Below, piece after piece: positions 1-6,438 of a DNA stretch of 10,928 bases; position 1 is the first letter of the stretch, and the number at the start of each line of letters is the position of its first letter. Source of the DNA: JBEKVE01 sp049514335 (GTDB lineage Bacteria > Actinomycetota > Acidimicrobiia > Acidimicrobiales > UBA8190); NCBI GenBank assembly GCA_049514335.1, contig JBEKVE010000143.1, positions 1 to 10,928 of the forward strand, read 5' to 3'. A program made the translations under genes and the position numbers. The notes under the pieces were generated by a model. It worked only from the letters and a program-made list of their open reading frames with translations. It made no database searches and was not told the DNA's origin.

Positions 1-1
1 G

Positions 2-259
2 GGAGACGGCGAGACGGGCACGGAGCCCACACCGATCACCATCTCTCCTCCGGCCGGGGTGACATACAGCCTCCTCGTGAGCGGAGGCGCCACCTCCTAC
101 GCCTTGAGCACCAAAGGCGAGGTTTACAGCTGGGGGGCAAACTCCGACGGGACAATCGGGAATGGGGTCCACGGGGCAGCCAATGTCCTTGCTCCGGTCG
201 AGGTCGAGTCCGGGGTGTCCCATATCTCAGCCACAGCGCAGAATGTCGTGACGAGCTAG
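2..259 (+). CDS. RCC1-repeat (beta-propeller) protein, C-terminal end only
   Basis: This is the last 85 codons of a gene that begins left of the window; the frame is open from base 2 to the TAG at 257-259. The translated end contains one recognisable RCC1-type blade: a stretch reading SYALSTKGEVYSWGANSDG followed by TIGNG, which matches the family pattern of Ala-Leu, Gly-x-Val-Tyr-x-Trp-Gly-x-Asn and Gly-x-Gly. RCC1 repeats fold into seven-bladed propellers; bacterial versions are often secreted or surface proteins used for binding, and no enzyme activity should be assumed. The blade is followed by a short tail ending in NVVTS, so no C-terminal membrane anchor is present on this end. A GTG at 59 lies in the same frame but falls inside the repeat region and is unlikely to be the start. 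The next gene on the right is convergent, 387 bp away. Confidence 0.8.
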   Translation, partial: GDGETGTEPTPITISPPAGVTYSLLVSGGATSYALSTKGEVYSWGANSDGTIGNGVHGAANVLAPVEVESGVSHISATAQNVVTS

Positions 260-646
260 CCCCACCAGGCGCCTGTCAGCATCGGATCGACCCCCAGGGC
301 GCCCGCCTTGGCCCCCGCGGCTGCGTGCGCCTGACAGGACTGTGCGGCCTTCGCAGACGTGCCTTGGAGCGACATGGCCTCAGCGATCCCGACAGACAGG
401 TGCTCGGCCGACGATCAAGGCGTCGACCTACGCTGCGTCTGCCGAGGCTCAATCACCGTTCAGATCCCAGGATCACAGAGTGGAGCGAGCGTGCCATTGC
501 GATGATGTGGATGCGCCCCAACCCCGCCGACAGAGCCTCACGAGGACGATGACGCCTCCGAACGTCACCACTCAAGAAAGGCCGCCCTCGAGCGGATACG
601 TCGAAATGGGCTCACCTTTGGGCACTTGCGAGAAGCGACCCTTCGT
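260..646. other. 387-bp intergenic stretch between convergent genes
   Basis: No convincing gene is visible here. Open frames on the plus strand run through it (from about 325 and 342), but their predicted proteins are Arg/Pro/Ser-rich, have no ribosome binding site and continue antisense into the collagen-like gene, so they look like chance frames. Two perfect palindromes lie just after the RCC1 stop, CAGGCGCCTG at 266-275 and GGGCGCCC at 297-304. An 8-base inverted repeat, CCTGTCAG at 272-279 and CTGACAGG at 331-338, could pair across a 51-base loop. No T-rich tract follows any of these, so a classical intrinsic terminator is not evident. Both flanking genes should end transcription in this stretch. 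Confidence 0.5.
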
Positions 647-1297
647 TCAGGCCCGAACCCGCCGCTTGCGCTTCAGGAGGACCGACAGACCTCCGAGAGC
701 GAGCACCCCAGATGCGACACCGACAATCCCGGTTGTGTCGCTCGAATTTGCGAGACCGCTGCTCCCAGCCCGAATCGATGCCGACAGAAGTCGACCGGAG
801 TGGTGGCTACTCGATGTGACCACCCAGCCCTTGCCACCTTGGCTGCCCTGGTCGCCCTTGCCACCTTGGCTCCCTTGGTAGCCCGTGCCACCTTGGCTCC
901 CTTGGTAGCCCGTGCCACCTTGGCTCCCTTGGCTGCCTTGGTCGCCCGTGCCACCTTGGCTGCCGCCGCCACCGCTCGTGTACGTGTAGCACCAATGTTG
1001 CCCATCCGTGTCGCCTTGCGTCTTCGGTTGGCCACCGGTCGGGCAAACACAGCCCTCAAACTTGAACCCGTGCTGGCCGTCCTTATACCAAGGACCGTGG
1101 CCCGGGCACGTGCACGGTTGCGGGTTGTAGGTGGGTGAGTGGTACGGGCAGGAGTACGCGGTGCCGGTTGGCTGGCTGACTGTATGGATCGGCTTCTTCG
1201 GGCTGCCGTCGTGGGCGGACGCCACTGATGACATGCACAGTGCCGTTACGACCACCAGGCCGCCCGTGACCACGAGTATCCTCGTAATCAGTTTCAT
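647..1297 (-). CDS. Secreted collagen-like protein with C-terminal membrane anchor
   Basis: A 216-residue protein of unknown function. Residues 1-28 form a signal peptide (basic start MKLITR, hydrophobic core, likely cut after ASA). Residues 29-110 form a head with six cysteines at 50, 62, 64, 83, 85 and 103, arranged with two CxC pairs, which suggests disulfides outside the cell. Residues 112-156 are 15 uninterrupted Gly-X-Y triplets, rich in Gln, Ser and Thr and built on the 9-residue unit GYQGSQGGT; there is no proline in them. Residues about 188-208 form a hydrophobic segment followed by the basic tail KRKRRVRA, like a cell-wall sorting or membrane anchor, but the residues before it (SSDTTG) do not match a canonical LPxTG or LAxTG motif. 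The start at 1297 is chosen over an in-frame ATG at 1327 because a strong ribosome binding site sits seven bases upstream and the signal peptide begins there. It probably lies on the cell surface; a structural or adhesive role is inference. Confidence 0.82.
   Translation of the reverse strand: MKLITRILVVTGGLVVVTALCMSSVASAHDGSPKKPIHTVSQPTGTAYSCPYHSPTYNPQPCTCPGHGPWYKDGQHGFKFEGCVCPTGGQPKTQGDTDGQHWCYTYTSGGGGSQGGTGDQGSQGSQGGTGYQGSQGGTGYQGSQGGKGDQGSQGGKGWVVTSSSHHSGRLLSASIRAGSSGLANSSDTTGIVGVASGVLALGGLSVLLKRKRRVRA
834..960. repeat. 27-bp tandem repeat encoding the collagen-like Gly-X-Y region
   Basis: Direct tandem repeats lie inside the collagen-like gene. Units are at 834-860, 861-887 and 888-914 (27 bp each), 915-950 (36 bp, the same unit with a 9-bp insertion) and a partial unit from 951. 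The units at 861-887 and 888-914 are identical. Each 27-bp unit encodes nine residues, three Gly-X-Y triplets. Because 27 and 9 are multiples of three, gain or loss of units keeps the frame and would only change the length of the stalk. Confidence 0.9.
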
Positions 1298-1304
1298 CGG
1301 ACAG

Positions 1305-1311
1305 TCCTCCC
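1305..1311 (-). promoter_or_regulatory. Ribosome binding site of the collagen-like gene
   Basis: On the minus strand the sequence reads GGGAGGA, seven bases before the ATG at 1297. It is a strong Shine-Dalgarno match and decides the start of the collagen-like protein in favour of 1297 rather than the upstream in-frame ATG at 1327. Confidence 0.8.
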
Positions 1312-1518
1312 GCCACCGACTGCGCAATGTCCATCGCGCCGGGTGTATTCCGCATCTTGACCCAGCTGATCAAGCCTGTCCAGCACCAAATCGACCCGCA
1401 TCTCCCTGGAATCGCTCCAGGTGGTGGACGCCCCCTCACGCTCCGTGACTATCTATTCGAGATTGTTTCAGGGGAGCCCGAGGTTGTGATCGTTGCAGAT
1501 GGGGGGAATAGCCGCCAA

Positions 1519-3123
1519 TCATCCCGTGGCGAACACATGAACCTGGTCGACACCGGTGCCAGCGATCCACGTCATCTCTGGCCCTCGTGCCCCGTGGCCG
1601 TCGGTCGATGACACCCTGGCCTGGAACTTTACCGGGTTCACGGATGGCTGCAGGCGAACATGAAGCTCGTAGGCGGGCCCGGGAAACACCGATCCCGAGA
1701 GCGAGAACGCCACCGTCAGGGTCGATTGGGGGGGCACGAGGACCCAACCGCTGTAGACCTTGACACCCAATTCGCGACCACTCGATACGGGTGAGATGGC
1801 CCCTTCGGTCGAGATGCCCCGCAACGTGAACGGTGTGTAAATAGACAGCCAGTCGTAGTTGGCGCCCGTCGGGGTCCCAGGGGCGGATGGGCTGTCGATA
1901 ACAATGGGGGGGAGCCCGCTCGACGGCGCATCGTTTCGGAGCGAGACCGTCACGGTGGCGCTGACTGCCCCGGTGGTCGGATTCTCGAGCACCCGGTCGA
2001 CGATTGACTGGTGAAGATAGGCATCGATCTTGTTGGCCCCGGCGTTCTGAGCGGACACCGACACCAGGTCTTCGCCGTCGGCTTGCGGAAAGGCGTCGCC
2101 TAGGTGCAAGGCGTCGATGAGCGGGAGATCGGCTCGGTTTGCGCTCCACAGCGCAATCCGCCCAGCGCGGACGGCCGGATCGAGAGCCCGTGCGAGCGCC
2201 TTTGGGGCTGGGAGCGTTCCATTCACGAGCCTCTGGAACGTTACGTGGAGGGCGTTCTGAAGAAAGTCATGGCGCGTGGCTTGGTTGGCAGCGTTCGTGA
2301 CGGCCTCGCTCAGGTACTGGTCCTTCAGAAGAACGTCGGCTGCATTCGCACTGGACAGAGGTTCCGGGAGCCCGGGGACCTTTACGGGGCCCGTGATCGA
2401 CAACAACCGCGCCAGCGCGTAAGGGTCGATCATGAGGACTCCGTCGATGTGCTCGCCCCCGGCCTGGGGGTAGAGCTGGGCGATGACGTTCGCGACCGTG
2501 GGGAAGTCCGGCGAAAACGTCACATCCTGGAAGTAGCGCCCGGGATCGAAGCCGCCGTAGCGAGCCAGGTACTCGGAAAGGCCCGTCAAGGCGCCCCCGT
2601 CGGAAGGGAGGGCACTGTCCAAGGACTGGTCGGGCCCAGACGCGACCAAGGAAATGTGGCCGTCCGAGGCGGTGAGCTCCCCGTAGGCGCCGATGATCCC
2701 GTCGAGCCCCCTCGCTTCCGACGGAGAGACGAACGCCACGAAGTAGTGCTGTGGCCCATCGGCACCGAGCAGGCCGGGGAGCACCGGAATGGCCGTGATC
2801 GCCAGGCGAGCACTCGCCTCGGCCTGGTCGAGTTTCTGGTCGAAGGTGACCAGGCTGGCCCGTACCGGCCCGACCAGCCACGGACTTCGCACGGAATCAA
2901 GCCGACCGGTGGCATTCTCCAGAGACGCCGCCAAGACCTTCGCCGGCGCAAGCATCGTGCCGATTCGGGTCAGATCGATCTGTCCCTTGTGGTAGCGCAG
3001 GAGGTGGTAGTTGAGCAGTGGAGCCTGTTGTCCCGCCACGGTTACGAGGGACTTCGCTGTCGATGAGCCCACGGCGAGCGCCTGACGCTGTTCGGCCACC
3101 ACCGGGACCAAACGGGCTACCAC
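1519..3123 (-). CDS. DUF4012 protein, extracytoplasmic part (separated from its membrane part by a frame break)
   Basis: A 534-residue open frame that matches the DUF4012 family as I know it from actinobacterial cell-surface and polysaccharide loci; its biochemical function is unknown. Family-like features include the conserved block around HYFVAFVSPSEARGLDGIIG (about residues 126-145), then IGAYGEL, DGVLMIDPYALARLL and a beta-rich C-terminal half ending in VHVFATG. The protein has no signal peptide or membrane helix of its own. The only usable start is a GTG at 3123, which has no Shine-Dalgarno sequence and overlaps the stop of the upstream frame by seven bases. Translating this frame further upstream, back to the in-frame TGA at 3229-3231, still gives family-like sequence (LRAARTDFARAASSLGGWW), so the homologous protein starts well before 3123. 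The simplest reading is the C-terminal part of one gene with the frame at 3117-3731, broken by a frameshift or deletion. Translational coupling of two real genes is the alternative. Confidence 0.75.
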   Translation of the reverse strand: MVARLVPVVAEQRQALAVGSSTAKSLVTVAGQQAPLLNYHLLRYHKGQIDLTRIGTMLAPAKVLAASLENATGRLDSVRSPWLVGPVRASLVTFDQKLDQAEASARLAITAIPVLPGLLGADGPQHYFVAFVSPSEARGLDGIIGAYGELTASDGHISLVASGPDQSLDSALPSDGGALTGLSEYLARYGGFDPGRYFQDVTFSPDFPTVANVIAQLYPQAGGEHIDGVLMIDPYALARLLSITGPVKVPGLPEPLSSANAADVLLKDQYLSEAVTNAANQATRHDFLQNALHVTFQRLVNGTLPAPKALARALDPAVRAGRIALWSANRADLPLIDALHLGDAFPQADGEDLVSVSAQNAGANKIDAYLHQSIVDRVLENPTTGAVSATVTVSLRNDAPSSGLPPIVIDSPSAPGTPTGANYDWLSIYTPFTLRGISTEGAISPVSSGRELGVKVYSGWVLVPPQSTLTVAFSLSGSVFPGPAYELHVRLQPSVNPVKFQARVSSTDGHGARGPEMTWIAGTGVDQVHVFATG

Positions 3124-3731
3124 CGTCCACCAGCCACCCAGCGAGGACGCGGCTCGCGCGAAGTCTGTGCGGGCGGCGCGGAGTTGCGTAGTGGCCGAGG
3201 CGCCACCGTGCGCTTGGTCCGGCGCTTCTCACGCGACGACATGCGGCGAAAGCCAGACACGAACAACGGCGCCACCACGGCAGTGGCGACCAGGGCCGTC
3301 GACCCGTGAAAGGCAATCGGCGGCCAGCGCAGAACCGCCTGGACCCCGAGCGCTCCCACGACCCCCCCCACCCGGCGCCGCGAGTGCTCGGGAAAGACGG
3401 CGGTGAAGGCGATCAGGAGTGCGATTGCAGCTGGAATGTCGAGCCAGGAACGGCTCATGACCACGGCCACGGCGGAGAACACGAGGAGGGTCTCGCGGCC
3501 GGCCCGACTGGCGAGGTAGGTGATCAGGGCGGCGAAAACCCCCGTGTAGATGGGATCGACGACGCGGGTCCCCGTCGGATGGCATCCCGCGAACGCGCCC
3601 CCCGCACCTGCCGCCACGGCCAACGTCAGGACGATGAGAAACGAGGTTCGCCGCCTCGCCGAAGGTCCCGATCGACGTGAGGAGTGGCCGCTTTGAACCG
3701 CGGCCTGCGAGCTGCCCTGGTCGGTCGTCAA
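3117..3731 (-). CDS. Multi-helix membrane part of the DUF4012 protein (probable 5' half of a broken gene)
   Basis: A 204-residue frame. A polar, basic N-terminus (residues 1-28) is followed by about five or six hydrophobic segments: roughly 29-49, 60-76, 81-93, 98-114, 120-135 and 143-161. A basic stretch follows (FRRMSSREKRRTKR, to about residue 174). The last 30 residues are Pro/Arg-rich, lack family character and are antiparallel to good DUF4012 coding in another frame, so they are probably out-of-frame translation. In actinobacterial DUF4012 proteins such a membrane region normally precedes the extracytoplasmic domain in one polypeptide, which supports a single ancestral gene. The start is a TTG at 3731, supported by AGGGGA seven bases upstream. 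It is divergent from the phosphatase gene, with 118 bp between them. The function is unknown; a role in surface polysaccharide handling is inferred from neighbours only. Confidence 0.7.
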   Translation of the reverse strand: MTTDQGSSQAAVQSGHSSRRSGPSARRRTSFLIVLTLAVAAGAGGAFAGCHPTGTRVVDPIYTGVFAALITYLASRAGRETLLVFSAVAVVMSRSWLDIPAAIALLIAFTAVFPEHSRRRVGGVVGALGVQAVLRWPPIAFHGSTALVATAVVAPLFVSGFRRMSSREKRRTKRTVAPRPLRNSAPPAQTSREPRPRWVAGGRW

Positions 3732-3738
3732 GCCCTAG

Positions 3739-3744
3739 TCCCCT
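3739..3744 (-). promoter_or_regulatory. Ribosome binding site supporting a TTG start
   Basis: On the minus strand the sequence reads AGGGGA, seven bases before the TTG at 3731. It supports this uncommon start codon for the DUF4012 membrane part; no ATG or GTG with a comparable site is evident nearby. Confidence 0.55.
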
Positions 3745-3755
3745 GCTCGAAGGTC

Positions 3756-3770
3756 GTGCACCTGTTGCAC
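3756..3770. promoter_or_regulatory. Dyad GTGCA-N5-TGCAC in the divergent intergenic region
   Basis: A perfect 5+5 inverted repeat (GTGCACCTGTTGCAC) lies between the divergent DUF4012 and phosphatase genes, 25 bases upstream of the TTG start and about 80 bases upstream of the ATG. Its right part, CCTGTTGCAC, recurs in inverted orientation at 4547-4556 upstream of the glycosyltransferase. It could be an operator shared by the surface-polysaccharide genes, but no regulator is encoded in the window and a short dyad can arise by chance. Confidence 0.25.
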
Positions 3771-3849
3771 CACACTACGATCACGCCGTGATCCGCACCG
3801 GCGGTGATGCCGTTCGGGCCATGCGGCCGGGCATGGGACGTGATCGCTG

Positions 3850-4416
3850 ATGGGCGTGCATGTGCTCTTCGTGTGCACGGGGAACACATATCGCTCCCCG
3901 ATGGCCGAAGGCTTCGCCCGCGGCGCCATCCGGGAGCGGGGGCTCGACTGCACAGTGTCCTCCGCTGGCATCCTCCCCGGTGAGCGACCGATGCCGTCAA
4001 CCGCCCTGAAGGTCGTCGAGGTGGCTGACCCGTCGATGGCAGACCACCGCAGCCGGCGGCTCGCGCCCGACATCGTCCGACACGCAGATGTCGTGGTGGG
4101 AATGGCCCGCGAGCACGTGAGGGAGGCGGTCGTCCTCGATCCCGACGCCTGGCCCCGATCATTCACCCTCAAGGAGATCGTGCGGCGAGGTGAGGCTGTG
4201 GGTGCCCGCCGCGCCGGTCAGCCCTTGCCCAGTTGGCTCGCCCTCGTGGGCGCCGGTCGTGCTCGCACCGAACTCCTCGGCTCCTCCCCTTTTGACGACG
4301 TCCCCGACCCGCTGGGGGCCCCCAACGCCGAGGTGCGGCGCACCGCCCGAGAGATTCGGGTTCTCGTCGATCAGTTCCTCGATCTGATCTTCCCAGTCAT
4401 CCACGGCGGTTGGTAG
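3850..4416 (+). CDS. Low-molecular-weight protein-tyrosine phosphatase
   Basis: A 188-residue cytoplasmic phosphatase expected to remove phosphate from tyrosine residues, typically on the tyrosine kinase that controls capsule or exopolysaccharide assembly. The P-loop is VCTGNTYRSPMAE near the N-terminus, giving the C-x5-R-S signature with nucleophile Cys9, Arg15 and Ser16. A candidate general acid is Asp153 in DVPDP. The usual second cysteine of the loop (NxCRS) is Tyr14 here. The protein is longer than the common 150-165 residues, with extra sequence at about 90-150 containing FTLKEIVRRG, a block I associate with actinobacterial members. The start is the ATG at 3850, since the P-loop must lie at the extreme N-terminus; the ribosome binding site is weak (GGGA, 11 bases away). 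It is divergent from the DUF4012 gene and 337 bp upstream of a glycosylphosphotransferase. No partner kinase is encoded in the window. Confidence 0.88.
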   Translation: MGVHVLFVCTGNTYRSPMAEGFARGAIRERGLDCTVSSAGILPGERPMPSTALKVVEVADPSMADHRSRRLAPDIVRHADVVVGMAREHVREAVVLDPDAWPRSFTLKEIVRRGEAVGARRAGQPLPSWLALVGAGRARTELLGSSPFDDVPDPLGAPNAEVRRTAREIRVLVDQFLDLIFPVIHGGW

Positions 4417-4753
4417 CCGACCACGCGACAAGGCTCCGCCCCTCGGGACGCGTGCCAGGCAGGCCGGCGGCGGCAGTGCCTGAGCCGCCACGCTGACTGC
4501 GAGCGAGCGAAGCAGCGTCCAAAACCGGGGATCTCCATCGCCCCTTGTGCAACAGGAACCACATTCACAACTTCGGTTGGATGAGGTTTCGCCGCGCGGG
4601 CCGGCACGACGACCGGGTCCGAAACGAGTCCCCGGCTCATCAATGATGATGAAGAGCACCGTTACGGGCCGATGAACATCGCTGGGCAGCCCCTTTTGCA
4701 CTAGAAAGTGTGCCGCCGGGGTGACATGCTGAGCGACAGCGCAACGCGGCAAG
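4417..4753. other. 337-bp intergenic leader before the glycosylphosphotransferase
   Basis: No convincing gene. The minus-strand frame crossing it (4159-4752) is antisense to the phosphatase and lacks recognisable domains. Structures seen are a GC-rich hairpin GGCGGC/GCCGCC (4469-4474 with 4484-4489, 9-base loop) about 50 bases after the phosphatase stop, with no T-tract, an inverted copy of the CCTGTTGCAC motif at 4547-4556, and a small dyad CACT-AGAA-AGTG at 4699-4710 starting within TTGCACT. The stretch is more AT-rich than its flanks around 4540-4710, as expected for a regulatory leader. I cannot place a promoter with confidence. Confidence 0.4.
4547..4556. promoter_or_regulatory. Inverted copy of the CCTGTTGCAC motif
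   Basis: GTGCAACAGG here is the exact reverse complement of CCTGTTGCAC at 3761-3770. The two copies lie in the two regulatory gaps that flank the phosphatase gene. A related hexamer, TTGCAC, appears again at 4696-4701, about 55 bases before the glycosyltransferase start. A role as a shared regulator site is speculative. Confidence 0.2.
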
Positions 4754-6406
4754 GTGGCTACTGAGGGCGGGTCAGCCTGCGGGGGGCGACTGGCACGGAC
4801 TCATCGAAGCGGTTCTCGGGTCGTATCGATGAAGGGCAGCACTGTGCACATTGAGGTCACCACGGTAGGTCCACGGGCCGACGTCAGTCCGTCGGGCCTT
4901 TTTGGGGATGCACCGACGGGCACTGTGATGCCAGAACCTGCTCTGCCGAGCGACGTGGCTAGGGGCGCGGCACCCACCATCGCATACGACTCCGCCCGCA
5001 CTTTCGCTCTCGAGCACAACGGCTCGGGGCTCGCCGGCCTGGCCGCCGACGCCATGGCACTGGTCGTCGCAGCTCTCGGGGCGGCAGCAGCCGGGGCCGC
5101 AATCCAACTCCCGGCCACGGCTGGCGTACCGACTGAGACGTTCACCTTCTCCACCATCCTGGTACGCCTACTCGTGTCGGTGCCACTGATCGCCGTGCTC
5201 CTGACCGGGTCGCGCGGCCGATGGCGGCTTCGCACCACCACGGGCGAGCAGCTGGCTGCGGCTGCTCCGGCCCTGATAGCCGGCGGGCTGATCTCGGTGA
5301 CGGGGTGGCGCGTGGCTGGAGCCGCTGGCTGGGTCCGGCCCCCCGACCCCGACGCCGTGATCCTTCTCTGCGCCATGGGCCTCGTGACCGTGACCATGGT
5401 CCGCCTGGCGCATCACGCGTCCCCCGCGCCGGGTCGGCGGCTCCGGAGAGCGATCGTGGTGGGCAGCGGGCTGGTGGCCGACCGCGTCAGTGCCCAGATC
5501 AGCGCGGGCGGACGTGTGGACGTCGTCGGCTTCGTCGACGACGACCCGAAAGACCCCGCCCGGTGCCTGGGCAAGCTACGCGAGCTCGCCGACGTGTGTG
5601 AGCGCGAGCGGGTCGACCACGTCATCGTGGCTTTCTCCCGCTCCAACAGCGAGGAGATCATCGAGGCCCTGCGCCCCGTGCAGGGACGTATGGCCATCAC
5701 CGTGGTGCCGCGTCTGTTCGACGTGCTCCCTGCCACCGCCAACGTCCACGACCTCGGCTCGGGGCTCACGGGCATGAGCTTCGCCCCGGCCAGCTTTGGC
5801 TGGGGTCCCCGGGTGGCAAAGCGGACCATCGACCTCGTCGGTGCCCTCAGCGCCTTGCTCGTCCTCTCCCCGCTCCTGGCGGTGGCGGCACTCCTCATCA
5901 AGGTCAGCTCGAAGGGACCCGTGATCTTCCGCCAGACGCGCATAGGCCGACGGAGTGAGCCGTTCTCCATGCTCAAGTTCCGCTCGATGTTCGTCGAGCA
6001 CTCAGCACCGGACCCAGGCGCAAGGAAAGTCGAGCAGGCCATGGGCCCCTTTCCCAAGCTGAAGAACGATCCTCGGATAACGGCTGTCGGACGCGTGATC
6101 CGCCGTACCAGCACGGACGAACTGCCCCAACTGTGGAACGTCGTCCGCGGTGAGATGTCGCTCGTGGGGCCGAGACCCTTCGTTCCCGACGACGCCGTGT
6201 GGATCACATCGGACTGGGCCCAGCGTCGATTCTCGGTGCGGCCCGGCATCACCGGCCTGTGGCAGGTATCGGGGCGAAACGACCTCACCTTCGAGGAGAT
6301 GTGTCGCCTCGACAGCCTCTACGTCAGCTGTTGGTCACCGGGGCTCGACGTCAGGATCCTGCTGCGCACGCTCCGGGCCATCATCGTCCCCCACGGCGCC
6401 TACTGA
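4754..6406 (+). CDS. Polyprenyl glycosylphosphotransferase (initiating sugar transferase for exopolysaccharide)
   Basis: A 550-residue membrane enzyme of the undecaprenyl-phosphate glycosylphosphotransferase family, which moves a sugar phosphate from a nucleotide sugar onto the lipid carrier to start an extracellular glycan. Residues 1-90 are a long, probably disordered cytoplasmic start. Four hydrophobic helices follow at about 92-118, 131-150, 167-190 and 201-219, then a Rossmann-like CoA_binding_3 domain from about 231 (RRAIVVGSGLVADR, then VDVVGFVDDDP). The catalytic Bac_transf domain covers about 355-550: KRTIDLVGALSALLV, PVIFRQTRIGR, FSMLKFRSM, TDELPQLWNVVRGEMSLVGP, then RPGITGLWQVSGRNDLTFEE. 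The start is uncertain: GTG at 4754 gives the full frame, while ATG at 4829 would drop 25 unremarkable residues, and neither has a strong ribosome binding site. The exact sugar cannot be told. It ends 32 bp from the convergent amidohydrolase. Confidence 0.92.
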   Translation: MATEGGSACGGRLARTHRSGSRVVSMKGSTVHIEVTTVGPRADVSPSGLFGDAPTGTVMPEPALPSDVARGAAPTIAYDSARTFALEHNGSGLAGLAADAMALVVAALGAAAAGAAIQLPATAGVPTETFTFSTILVRLLVSVPLIAVLLTGSRGRWRLRTTTGEQLAAAAPALIAGGLISVTGWRVAGAAGWVRPPDPDAVILLCAMGLVTVTMVRLAHHASPAPGRRLRRAIVVGSGLVADRVSAQISAGGRVDVVGFVDDDPKDPARCLGKLRELADVCERERVDHVIVAFSRSNSEEIIEALRPVQGRMAITVVPRLFDVLPATANVHDLGSGLTGMSFAPASFGWGPRVAKRTIDLVGALSALLVLSPLLAVAALLIKVSSKGPVIFRQTRIGRRSEPFSMLKFRSMFVEHSAPDPGARKVEQAMGPFPKLKNDPRITAVGRVIRRTSTDELPQLWNVVRGEMSLVGPRPFVPDDAVWITSDWAQRRFSVRPGITGLWQVSGRNDLTFEEMCRLDSLYVSCWSPGLDVRILLRTLRAIIVPHGAY

Positions 6407-6438
6407 GCAATCTCGCAGGTGGTCCCCGGCCCCGAGGC

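Noticed and set aside
342..881. Plus-strand open frame of 179 codons crossing the 387-bp gap
   Set aside because: Arg/Pro-rich low-complexity product that ends in the antisense of the collagen repeat; no start signal.
834..960. Tandem repeats as a CRISPR-like array
   Set aside because: Units are directly adjacent with no spacers and encode in-frame Gly-X-Y triplets of a secreted protein.
1405..1421. Small hairpin CCTGGA-N5-TCCAGG downstream of the DUF4012 gene, as a terminator
   Set aside because: Stem of only six pairs, no T-tract in either direction and nearly 100 bases from the stop codon.
1327..1611. Plus-strand open frame of 94 codons between the collagen-like and DUF4012 genes
   Set aside because: No ribosome binding site, no recognisable domain, and its last third is antisense to the conserved end of the DUF4012 gene; probably chance in GC-rich DNA.
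4159..4752. Minus-strand open frame of 197 codons over the phosphatase end and the leader region
   Set aside because: Mostly antisense to the phosphatase, no domain, no ribosome binding site; the phosphatase on the other strand is clear.
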